DNA of 11,313 bases from Spartobacteria bacterium (GTDB lineage Bacteria; Verrucomicrobiota; Verrucomicrobiae; Chthoniobacterales; UBA6821). Below the pieces are notes generated by a model. The model worked only from the letters and a program-made list of their open reading frames with translations. It was not told the origin of the DNA and made no database searches. The position numbers were made by a program, and so were the translations under genes. Shown piece after piece: positions 1-6,521 of this stretch. The stretch covers positions 4,763 to 16,075 of the forward strand of contig PLEU01000141.1 of the NCBI GenBank assembly GCA_003136515.1. Direction: 5' to 3'. The number at the start of each line of letters is the position of its first letter. Position 1 is the stretch's first letter.

Positions 1-450
1 ATCCAAGGATCCTAGGGAAGGAATGGATTCAGAGAGCAAGTTTGTCGATGAAACAAATCTCCTTTAAGCCCGTAAAAGCCAAACATATGTGTAACCGCAC
101 AGTTGCTCTCATTATGTCGCATCCTCTCTAAGGCATCTCCGAGCTAACAAAAATTCTTCCCCCTTTTGAAGAAGACAGGTCTTTGTTGAGGCACCAAAGT
201 TTGCTAACAACATTGCGGCGACAGGCAGTCACCAGAGCCAGGGCGTCAAGGGCAAGGAGTGCACAGGACGAGGGCTCGGGGACCGCTAGGATACCCTTCA
301 AGTAAAGGACCTTGCTGTCGGCTGGAGCAACGTCAAAACTTGGCTCGGAGTAGTCACGATGCTAAAGGGATTGCCCGGCAGCGGTGCCACCACGACCAGT
401 CCCTAGGGAGAGAAGGAGAGCGGTGCCTCATGTCTCTGGAGCTTTATCCG
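1..450. other. Intergenic stretch, no gene recognised
   Basis: I see no convincing coding region here. The two short plus-strand reading frames (259-459 and 384-569) are rich in Arg, Ser and Gly, resemble no family I know, and the second runs into the opposite-strand gene at 451-855. The 210-450 part looks more GC-rich than the first 200 bases and contains the octamer gcggtgcc twice (about 380 and 420). I found no tRNA, tmRNA or RNase P signature. It could hold an unrecognised RNA or be decayed coding sequence. Confidence 0.5.
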
Positions 451-855
451 CTAGGGTAGCGCCTTCAAGAGAAACAAAACAAAAACAACAAGAACGCCGC
501 AAAGTAGGAGAAGTTTCAACAAGGCGAAGCGTCGTTCGGATTTTCGCAAGGAGAATGAAACCTTTGTAAGCGAACGTAGTTTCCTGCTTGGCACCCCGTC
601 CGCATAAGTGGTTGCAGTATTTTTAGCCCGTTTCCTTATGAACTCTTGACGCCTGCGCTGGCGCTCCTCCTCACGCCTTGGAAAATCCTCGAGTCTTTGG
701 AGGATCTTCTCCCGGCTGCACTCTATTTCCAACTTCTGCCTCCCTATCTCCTCAAGCCGGCATTGAGTCGGTGATTTTTTCCCACGCCGACTCTTAGTCC
801 CGGGTTTGCTGGAGGAAGATGATCCCCGTTTAGCTGTGAAAAAGGGAAATACCAT
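451..855 (-). CDS. Small basic, coiled-coil, probably tail-anchored membrane protein
   Basis: A 134-residue protein of no family I recognise. Residues 1-30 are rich in Ser, Lys and Arg. Residues about 34-76 are highly charged with an Arg/Glu pattern expected of a long helix or coiled coil. Residues about 110-131 form one strongly hydrophobic segment (LLKLLLLCGVLVVFVLFLL) followed by only three residues. There is no N-terminal signal peptide, so the layout is that of a protein anchored by its C-terminus with the charged part in the cytoplasm. The ATG at 855 is used; an AAGG lies rather far upstream (about 16 bases), so the ribosome site is weak. The gene is divergent from the DUF72 gene with only 35 bases between starts, so the two promoters must overlap. 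Clear domain architecture and lack of a competing frame support a real gene, but the function is unknown. Confidence 0.6.
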   Translation of the reverse strand: MVFPFFTAKRGSSSSSKPGTKSRRGKKSPTQCRLEEIGRQKLEIECSREKILQRLEDFPRREEERQRRRQEFIRKRAKNTATTYADGVPSRKLRSLTKVSFSLRKSERRFALLKLLLLCGVLVVFVLFLLKALP

Positions 856-890
856 TCGGCAGCAGTTTACCTTCTCACCCTAAAAGAGTC

Positions 891-1859
891 ATGCCTCAAC
901 CACTGACTTTCTTCATGGAGAATGATAATTCCTTTACCGTGATCATCGAGCGCGAACAACTTGCCCAACAGGTTTCAGATTTCGCCGCACGGAATATCTT
1001 CATCGGAACCTCATCATGGAAATACGAGGGGTGGCTGGGTCAACTCTACACACCAGAGCGGTATTCCTATCGAGGCAAGGTGGCAAAAAGTCGATTCGAA
1101 GCAGGATGTCTCGAGGAGTATGCCGAGACTTTCAGGACTGTTTGTGTTGATGCGGGATTCTACCGCTTCCCGAATGAGCGTTATATCGAGAAGCTCTCGG
1201 CCCAGGTGCCGGAAGGCTTCAGACTCGCCTTCAAGGTGACTGATGAAATCACACTCAAAAACTTCCCCCATCAGGCAAGGCATGGAGAAAGAGCAGGCAA
1301 GTTGAATCGGAATTTTCTTAATAGCGACTTATTCACGAAAGCTTTTTTAACTCCCCTCTCCTCCCATCGCCAAAAGATCGGGGTGCTGATGTTTGAGTTC
1401 GGACACCTCAACAAGAGGGACTTCGAGCGAGGACGGGATTTTGCGAGTGAGCTTGACCGGTTCTTGGGAGAGTTGCCGAAAGGCTGGCAATATGGAGTGG
1501 AGATACGGAATAGAGAATTTCTTAGGGCAGAGTATTTCGAGGTGCTGCATCGGCACGGTGTGTCCCATGTCTTTAATTCCTGGACTGGGATGCCGCCCGT
1601 GGACGAGCAGATAGTACTGGACGGAAGTTTTACAACAGATTTCTTCACAGCCCGTTTCCTACTCAGACCAGGAAGAAAATATGAAGAGGCGGTGAAGAGC
1701 TTCGCCCCCTATGAATCAATTCAGGACACCTACCCTGAAGGCCGAGAGGCTATCAGGAAACTCTCCGCGCGAATCACAAAACGCCCCAGCTACCTCTTCG
1801 TGAACAACCGATTTGAAGGGAATGCGTTAGGGACGATAGCGGGAGCGATAAGGAGGTAG
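891..1859 (+). CDS. DUF72 / YecE-family TIM-barrel-like protein
   Basis: A 322-residue member of the DUF72 (YecE) family, widespread soluble proteins with a TIM-barrel-like fold whose biochemical role is not settled. Visible hallmarks are the N-terminal IGTSSWKYEGW motif (residues 38-48), the central YGVEIRNREFL segment corresponding to the family's V-E-hydrophobic-R motif, and the C-terminal YLFVNNRFEGNA segment corresponding to the conserved N-N-x-F/H-x-G-x-A ending. It is somewhat longer than many family members because of an extra N-terminus of about 35 residues. The ATG at 891 has AAAGAG just upstream; a second in-frame ATG at 915 would still retain the whole domain. There is no signal peptide, so the protein is cytoplasmic. 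It stands alone on the plus strand, divergent from the small membrane protein and convergent with the SOS operon. The family assignment is secure; function is not. Confidence 0.9.
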   Translation: MPQPLTFFMENDNSFTVIIEREQLAQQVSDFAARNIFIGTSSWKYEGWLGQLYTPERYSYRGKVAKSRFEAGCLEEYAETFRTVCVDAGFYRFPNERYIEKLSAQVPEGFRLAFKVTDEITLKNFPHQARHGERAGKLNRNFLNSDLFTKAFLTPLSSHRQKIGVLMFEFGHLNKRDFERGRDFASELDRFLGELPKGWQYGVEIRNREFLRAEYFEVLHRHGVSHVFNSWTGMPPVDEQIVLDGSFTTDFFTARFLLRPGRKYEEAVKSFAPYESIQDTYPEGREAIRKLSARITKRPSYLFVNNRFEGNALGTIAGAIRR

Positions 1860-1920
1860 TTCGAAAAAGTAACTCTTCCCAACCATCTACTGAGTGCAGC
1901 TCGGTTTTCTGCCTGAAACA

Positions 1921-1960
1921 GTTCAATTTACAGACTATTTTACTAATCAGTCAATTGAAC
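1921..1960. terminator. Hairpin between convergent genes, possible terminator
   Basis: GTTCAATT (1921-1928) is perfectly complementary to AATTGAAC (1953-1960). Inside it, GACT (1933-1936) pairs with AGTC (1949-1952), giving about 12 base pairs with a four-base bulge on one side. It lies in the 213-base gap where the DUF72 gene and the SOS operon converge. No U-tract follows on either strand, so it is not a classic intrinsic terminator. A second, smaller stem is CCAAAT(gtgtt)ATTTGG at 1972-1988, and an AT-rich palindrome (2062-2076) overlaps the stop codon of the TPR gene. Confidence 0.35.
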
Positions 1961-2072
1961 GCTAAGTGTTTCCAAATGTGTTATTTGGAGGGGATCGCTC
2001 AAGGATGTAAGGCTGGAAGCGAGCTCTCGTGAAATTCAAGCGAGGTGATGTTTGCCATTGAGTAAATTAAAT

Positions 2073-2525
2073 TTACCAAACCCCCTCCAGATCCTCATCT
2101 TCAAGCGCAAGCACCCTGTATTGAGGATCTAGCTCGATAGCCTTCGCCAATCGTTCTTTAGCCTCATCAACCCTCTTCTGCTGACATGCGTAGCAGGCAA
2201 GGTTGTAATGAACGAGTGGTTCTTCAGGAAATGCTTCCCTTGCCTTGAGCAGTGTCTGCTCTGCGGCCTCAAGCCCAATGTGCCGTCTTTCTGCCCATGC
2301 ACGATTGATCCAATGACCAGACAGCTCAGGCTCAAGTTCAGTGAGGTGGCGGGCAATCTCAGCCATTTCCATCCAGCGTTTTTTCTCTCGGTAGATTTCC
2401 ACTCTCATTCGCAGCACTACTGGGTGAGCTCGATCCTCAGCTGGTATGGATTCCAGTTCGTCCCAAGCTGAATCGGGATCCCCCAACTCAAGAAATCCCT
2501 CTGCTGCTCGAAGTCGGTGGTACAT
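2073..2525 (-). CDS. Tetratricopeptide-repeat protein, last gene of the operon
   Basis: A 150-residue protein built almost entirely of tetratricopeptide (TPR) helical repeats. The clearest units are residues about 1-30 (AAEGFLELGDPDSAWDELE) and about 106-139 (PLVHYNLACYACQQKRVDEAKERLAKAIELDP), with degenerate repeats between them. The last unit carries the family's usual Y-N-L-A and A-I-E-L-D-P features. No signal peptide or membrane segment is visible, so it is probably a cytoplasmic protein-protein interaction module. It starts 22 bases after the chorismate mutase stop codon and is the most promoter-distal gene of the putative SOS operon. No clear ribosome-binding site precedes the ATG. Homologous short TPR proteins are common and functionally undefined, so only the fold can be stated. 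A partner encoded within the operon is an inference. Confidence 0.8.
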   Translation of the reverse strand: MYHRLRAAEGFLELGDPDSAWDELESIPAEDRAHPVVLRMRVEIYREKKRWMEMAEIARHLTELEPELSGHWINRAWAERRHIGLEAAEQTLLKAREAFPEEPLVHYNLACYACQQKRVDEAKERLAKAIELDPQYRVLALEDEDLEGVW

Positions 2526-2547
2526 CAGCTGCGTTTGTGAAAATCAA

Positions 2548-3108
2548 TCAATGGACACTCGCGGGATTGTTCTTTCCAAGGGGAGCAGCAGCAATACCAG
2601 CCACCTTCCAAGAAAAGCCCCGAGCATGAATCTCACCTTCTGTAAATTGCTTGAGTTCCGGAGTGAAAGACTGCGGCTGAATTTCTTTTAATTCGACCAG
2701 CATATCGTGGCTGATCTTATCCAGAGCTGGCCGGATGTCTTTCTGTAAATCCATGGGGGGACTTGTCGGCATAGGGTGTCCTGATAGCCATCCATCAAAG
2801 AGCTCTTCCTGAACTCTCTTGGAGGCCATGAACTGAGGCTTGAAGAGCCAAGCTACGGTGGAATCAGAGATCCCTATCTTGCTGCCCTGAGATTGCAGCG
2901 AGGAAAGAACTGCTGCTTCCCGTGCAGGATCATTGATTTTGGAATGTTTCTGAAATTTCGCCCAAGCAACCTCACGAGAAACTTTCAACCGATCCGTGAT
3001 GGAATTCACCAATTTGACAGCAGTCGCAGGAGGGGTGTAATCAGCAATCAGGGGAACTAATCCGCCTTGGAAAATCAGCACAAGGGATAGAAGAAAAAAG
3101 ATTTTCAC
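2548..3108 (-). CDS. Exported monofunctional chorismate mutase (AroQ-gamma class)
   Basis: Predicted to convert chorismate to prephenate, outside the cytoplasm. With the GTG start at 3108 the protein has 186 residues and opens with a clean signal peptide (MKIFFLLSLVLIFQGG, mature from about residue 23-24). I prefer this start to the in-frame ATG at 3135: GAGGAG lies 10 bases upstream (3119-3124), and the ATG would put nine polar residues before the signal. The body follows the secreted AroQ-gamma pattern known from Mycobacterium tuberculosis: DRL with Arg40, VAWAK with Lys51, INDPARE with Asp60, Arg63 and Glu64, then Q-F-M-A-S-K with Ser96, Gln100 and FDGW. A later DL...R.ALD....ML segment also matches the family. 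The GTG is 7 bases beyond the upstream stop codon and its ribosome site lies inside that gene, suggesting translational coupling. Family known, export inferred; a chorismate mutase in an SOS operon is unexpected. Confidence 0.88.
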   Translation of the reverse strand: MKIFFLLSLVLIFQGGLVPLIADYTPPATAVKLVNSITDRLKVSREVAWAKFQKHSKINDPAREAAVLSSLQSQGSKIGISDSTVAWLFKPQFMASKRVQEELFDGWLSGHPMPTSPPMDLQKDIRPALDKISHDMLVELKEIQPQSFTPELKQFTEGEIHARGFSWKVAGIAAAPLGKNNPASVH

Positions 3109-3115
3109 GGATGTT

Positions 3116-3616
3116 CTACTCCTCTGTTGCTCCACCCAACCATCTTACTCCTGGCCTTGGATCAAATGCCGCTTTCAGTAATTCAAGGGCAAAACGATAA
3201 ACCTGTGGTTCCTTGCTTGCTCTGGAGCCTGCAACATTGAGAACACCGATTTCATTCCTGACCACAAAGTCAACCAACTGCCTCTCCATCATATAATCAA
3301 AACCGGTGTAGAGATGTAGTACTGGCTTTGCGTGCTTTACTGCGAATTCGGCCGTTAGTTTGGAGCCCCCTATGAGTTCCTTACTGATAGTAAAGATGAC
3401 GGTCCCATCGCTGTCCCTAACATTCCATTCGGTGCGCTGTTCATAGTCATCCGATGGAGTTTCACGGAGTTGGTAGGCTGGGGGAATAACTCCGTCCTCG
3501 GCCTTCCTCCCTTTGGGACACCACCCGCAGTGAGGAATGTCGTTGTAAATGGCAAAGTCCAGGCCTGCCCTGTCAGCTCCAGTCTGACCGCCTGAGACGA
3601 TGGTGAAGTCCTCCAT
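3116..3616 (-). CDS. YpsA / SLOG-superfamily 'putative molybdenum carrier' protein
   Basis: A 166-residue protein of the family annotated as putative molybdenum carrier (related to YpsA and the DprA/LOG Rossmann-like SLOG superfamily). The diagnostic N-terminal loop is IVSGGQTGADRAGLDFAI (residues 6-23), the glycine-rich nucleotide- or ligand-binding motif. HCGWCPKGRKAEDG (29-42) and the EWNVRDSDGTVIFT segment (63-76) are the other family blocks. There is no signal peptide, so it is cytoplasmic. SLOG proteins are proposed to bind nucleotide derivatives, and some take part in DNA uptake or defence. The molybdenum name comes from family annotation and is not proof of metal carriage. The ATG at 3616 lies 9 bases after the nuclease stop codon and has no obvious ribosome-binding site, consistent with reinitiation. 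Length and motifs look intact. Confidence 0.85.
   Translation of the reverse strand: MEDFTIVSGGQTGADRAGLDFAIYNDIPHCGWCPKGRKAEDGVIPPAYQLRETPSDDYEQRTEWNVRDSDGTVIFTISKELIGGSKLTAEFAVKHAKPVLHLYTGFDYMMERQLVDFVVRNEIGVLNVAGSRASKEPQVYRFALELLKAAFDPRPGVRWLGGATEE
3119..3124 (-). promoter_or_regulatory. Ribosome-binding site that selects the GTG start of the chorismate mutase
   Basis: On the minus strand GAGGAG lies 10 bases before the GTG at 3108 and within the last codons of the YpsA-like gene (stop codon 3116-3118). It is the best Shine-Dalgarno match in the operon. It argues for the GTG rather than the ATG at 3135 as the real start. Confidence 0.6.
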
Positions 3617-3625
3617 GGTTCAGTA

Positions 3626-4150
3626 TCAGTACTTTGCCTGATACGGCTCTGCGCGGCTCTGATGCATCTTCCAGTTGGCAGCATATTTTGCCGCCAATTC
3701 TGGAGCGTTGTTGATCACGAGCACATTCTCGGCATTTCCGTTCTCCGCTGCCTTGGTGAAATTGAAACTACCGGTGATAACGCTGGTGCCATCGATAATG
3801 ATCACTTTGTTGTGGGCAATTTTGTACTGGGCATCAATGAAGGTTGGTATCCCCTCATTGGCCAAAAAAGTTGCTGCGGTATATCGATCCGATATGTTGC
3901 TTTTATCGAGTATGACCTGAACATCAACTCCGCGCTTATGGGCATTCACCAGAGCACGGGCAATGGGGATGCTGGTAAAGCTGTACGCCTGTACAAGGAC
4001 TGACTTTTTTGCGCTGTTGAGTGAATCAACAATGGCCTGAGTACATCCTCCGTTGGGGCTGAAATAAGGATGGAGGTCCTGCGGCCCTTGCTGGGCATGA
4101 AGGGGGATGAGCGCAACGAGAAGAAAGAGTGATAGGAGGAGGCGTCTCAT
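3626..4150 (-). CDS. Exported phospholipase D-like (Nuc-type) endonuclease
   Basis: A 174-residue single-HKD phospholipase D superfamily protein, the size of the dimeric Nuc-type endonucleases that cut DNA without metal ions. Residues 1-19 form a signal peptide (MRRLLLSLFLLVALIPLHA, likely cleavage after HA). The catalytic motif is intact: His113, Lys115 and Asp120, followed by GSFNFT (127-132). The N-terminal YSFTSIPIARAL block (56-67) is also family-typical. Having one HKD motif means two subunits should form one active site. The ATG overlaps the umuC stop as ATGA (4147-4150), so translation is probably coupled to umuC. A periplasmic or surface location is odd for a gene co-transcribed with a cytoplasmic DNA polymerase. 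It may degrade incoming or released DNA, or act on phospholipid; sequence cannot decide. Confidence 0.88.
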   Translation of the reverse strand: MRRLLLSLFLLVALIPLHAQQGPQDLHPYFSPNGGCTQAIVDSLNSAKKSVLVQAYSFTSIPIARALVNAHKRGVDVQVILDKSNISDRYTAATFLANEGIPTFIDAQYKIAHNKVIIIDGTSVITGSFNFTKAAENGNAENVLVINNAPELAAKYAANWKMHQSRAEPYQAKY

Positions 4151-5436
4151 GCCTTGGCAACGGGCAACTCCCGCCAGTTGGTCGTGTAGTTAAGAGAATG
4201 CCTCTCAGACTTCATTTTCCAAGTCTGCTTGCAGCGGGAAGTTCCCATTGATGCACGGGTGATGAGGAGATGCCGTGGCTCTCCCATGCGCCTATTGATT
4301 TCATCCACAATCTTGTCGATATCGAAACGGTGGTTTGCTGCTGCCGGGGCATCGAAGAGGCTTGGCTGGAACTCACTCTCCGGCACCAGATTGGCCAGCA
4401 TGATTCCGGTTTTCTTGTAGCGGTAGCCGGGCCGGTAGATGGCATGGAGCAGCTCCCTTGCGGCAGCCATGAGTTCCGTAGTCGAGGCGGTGGGACTCTC
4501 CAAAGATCGCCCGGCGGTGGGGTGATACTGCACTTCATCCTTTCTGAAGCGGTTGGTCTGGAGAAAAACTTCCAGATGCCTAGCCAGAAGCCCGAAACGT
4601 CTGAGCTTTGCAGCAGCTCGGGCAACATGGTTGGCGAGGGCCTCTTCCAGCTCCTCCAGTGCCTCCACAGGACTACCGAAGGATCGTGATGCCATGACCC
4701 CTTTGCGAGAGGGTGGCATCTCCTCCAAGGCGAGGCAGGAGATTCCATTTAACTCCCGAAGCATCCGTTCACCGATGACGCCAAGGCTTCTCCTCACAGG
4801 CACAGGATCAGCAAGTCGGAAATCCAGAGCCGTCTTGATACCAAGTTTGGAGAGACGCCGGGCTGTATTCTTCGCAACACCCCAGAGGGCATCGCAAGGG
4901 GTCGCGGCAAGGAGTCCATCCGGATCAAGGCATATTGTGAAATCAAAAACCCCACCAGTCCCCTTGTTCTTCTTGGAAAATCGATTGGCCAGTTTTGCAA
5001 GCAACTTGGTAGGGCCTATGCCGATACAGACCGGTATGCCCGTCCACTGGAGTACACGGGCCCGGAGTTCGCGTGCCTTCTCCTCATCGAAGAGTTCTGG
5101 CAGTTCAAGGAAGGCTTCGTCGATGGAATAGACCTCTATGGCTGGCACAGCATCCCGAAGGATCGACATCACACGAGCCGACATGTCGCCGTAGAGGGTG
5201 TAGTTGGAGGAGAATACTTCTACACCATGCCTGCGGATAAGGTGCTGTTGCTCATGCAGCGGTGCTCCCATCGGGATGCCCAAGTCCTTTGCCTCCTGAC
5301 TCCGGGAGATGATGCATCCGTCATTGTTGCTGAGGACGACAACTGGTGCTCCGGCAAGGGAAGGATCAAAGACCCGTTCGCAGCTGCAAAAGAAGTTGTT
5401 GCAGTCCACCAAGGCGATCCTCTTTCTGTAAGTCAT
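4147..5436 (-). CDS. umuC: UmuC, catalytic subunit of translesion DNA polymerase V
   Basis: A Y-family error-prone DNA polymerase that copies past DNA lesions when joined to processed UmuD. From the ATG at 5436 it has 429 residues, close to the usual UmuC length; a TTG two codons earlier (5442) is the alternative. The palm begins ALVDCNNFFCSCERVF with metal ligand Asp11, and YSIDEAFLEL supplies Asp106 and Glu107. A helix-hairpin-helix thumb segment (LWGVAKNTARRLSKLGIKTA) and little-finger domain follow. QPSLF (357-361) is a beta-clamp-binding motif. The C-terminal tail carries the W-x-M...S..YTT.W pattern of the DUF4113 extension specific to UmuC. All key residues are present, so it should be active. 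It is third in the putative operon, separated from umuD by an unrelated hydrolase gene, and is translationally coupled to the nuclease downstream. Confidence 0.95.
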   Translation of the reverse strand: MTYRKRIALVDCNNFFCSCERVFDPSLAGAPVVVLSNNDGCIISRSQEAKDLGIPMGAPLHEQQHLIRRHGVEVFSSNYTLYGDMSARVMSILRDAVPAIEVYSIDEAFLELPELFDEEKARELRARVLQWTGIPVCIGIGPTKLLAKLANRFSKKNKGTGGVFDFTICLDPDGLLAATPCDALWGVAKNTARRLSKLGIKTALDFRLADPVPVRRSLGVIGERMLRELNGISCLALEEMPPSRKGVMASRSFGSPVEALEELEEALANHVARAAAKLRRFGLLARHLEVFLQTNRFRKDEVQYHPTAGRSLESPTASTTELMAAARELLHAIYRPGYRYKKTGIMLANLVPESEFQPSLFDAPAAANHRFDIDKIVDEINRRMGEPRHLLITRASMGTSRCKQTWKMKSERHSLNYTTNWRELPVAKA

Positions 5437-5464
5437 GCGCAAAGTCGGGTGGCGTCACTCGGGC

Positions 5465-6496
5465 CTACGACTTCATCCTCTCAATGAGAGGATCTGCCCT
5501 TAATGGAAAGGTCTTCATCTCCTTTGCCTCGAGATCGAAGTCGTTGAAACTTAGCGATTGCATGGCCTGACTCTCATAGCTCTTGAGGTAATAGCTACCC
5601 CCCTTGATGTCAGCCATGCTCGTCCATTCCGTAATTTCATATCCACCCACCCCACCTCCATAAGCTCCCCCCGGAGTAAGGGGCAGGGCACCCGGCGGGA
5701 TGTCGAAATTGTTCATGATATGCCAGGCAACGTTGATCTGCTGCGTTGTGGTCACATTGGTTGACGCCTTGCTGACATAGAGGGAGGCACGGACAAAACG
5801 GTCACTACTCAGGAAGCTTCCGGGGAGACCCATTGTGCCCTGTCCGGAACTGGAGGGCGAAAAGACCTCCCCATTGATGCTGAGTGTCGTCGCATCAGGG
5901 GAGCAAATATTGCCGTAGTTACCAAGGTTGGCAAGATGCCAAGAAATCGGTGGGTCATTAGTCATGACGCCCAGTGGGTTGTCAGTAATGACGAGTTGCC
6001 CCTTGAGATATTCAACCACGATGCTCTGACCCTCCAGATCATGCAGGGTCATGTGACAACGCGGAATTCCTCCCCACTCTTTAAATGGGCTACTGTTGAG
6101 CATAATCGCGGCCAGTCCTTCTTTGACCTCTCCGACCGTCGCAAAATTGGAGAGGACATAAATGAGGAGTTGTTGCGGTGCAATGCTGCGGCAGGACTCC
6201 TCGTCCGTGGGATGCTGGTACTCCGCATAATTGGGTGCATTCAGGAGTCCCCCGGCAAGCCCTTCTTCATTCATTCCATCGTAGAGATTGGGAAGTCCAA
6301 AACCATTGACCCCAATGATGGCATGCTTTGAAACCGAGTTGATGCCACTTCCTGAATTTCCATCGACTCCGATACCTTTGAAAGGAAAGCCGCGGGGAAA
6401 AAAGACCAAAGACGATTTGGTCGGTGCCCCAAACTCCATGGTTCTGGCATAGACATGCCCCCCTCCATTGGTTTTCAAAAAAATAGAGGTGCACAT
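5465..6496 (-). CDS. Choloylglycine hydrolase / linear amide C-N hydrolase (Ntn hydrolase)
   Basis: A 343-residue member of the bile-salt hydrolase / penicillin V acylase family, which cleaves linear amide bonds with an N-terminal cysteine nucleophile. The chain begins Met-Cys-Thr-Ser, so removal of Met exposes Cys2. Other family positions are visible: Arg18 and Glu21 in ARTMEF (Asp in classic bile-salt hydrolases, Glu in many Gram-negative relatives), DGMNEEGLAGGLLN with Asn86, VMTNDP with Asn180, and SSDRFVRA with Arg233/Arg236. Many Gram-negative homologues carry a signal peptide; none is possible here, since in-frame upstream sequence is not signal-like, so this is predicted to be cytoplasmic. 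Some relatives deacylate N-acyl homoserine lactones, but the substrate cannot be predicted. The start is 25 bases after the umuD stop, with a C8 tract where a ribosome site would be expected. Placement between umuD and umuC is unusual. Confidence 0.9.
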   Translation of the reverse strand: MCTSIFLKTNGGGHVYARTMEFGAPTKSSLVFFPRGFPFKGIGVDGNSGSGINSVSKHAIIGVNGFGLPNLYDGMNEEGLAGGLLNAPNYAEYQHPTDEESCRSIAPQQLLIYVLSNFATVGEVKEGLAAIMLNSSPFKEWGGIPRCHMTLHDLEGQSIVVEYLKGQLVITDNPLGVMTNDPPISWHLANLGNYGNICSPDATTLSINGEVFSPSSSGQGTMGLPGSFLSSDRFVRASLYVSKASTNVTTTQQINVAWHIMNNFDIPPGALPLTPGGAYGGGVGGYEITEWTSMADIKGGSYYLKSYESQAMQSLSFNDFDLEAKEMKTFPLRADPLIERMKS

Positions 6497-6498
6497 AA

Positions 6499-6506
6499 GG
6501 GGGGGG
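6499..6506 (-). repeat. C8 homopolymer tract just before the hydrolase start
   Basis: On the gene strand eight cytosines end 2 bases before the ATG of the choloylglycine hydrolase, in the 25-base gap after umuD. No purine-rich ribosome-binding site can be seen there. The tract could vary in length through replication slippage and so change spacing, but it lies outside both coding regions. Confidence 0.6.
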
Positions 6507-6521
6507 CCGGGGTTAATTCGG

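Noticed and set aside
259..569. Two short plus-strand open frames
   Set aside because: Their composition is not protein-like, no family resemblance was seen, and the second overlaps the better-supported minus-strand gene at 451-855.
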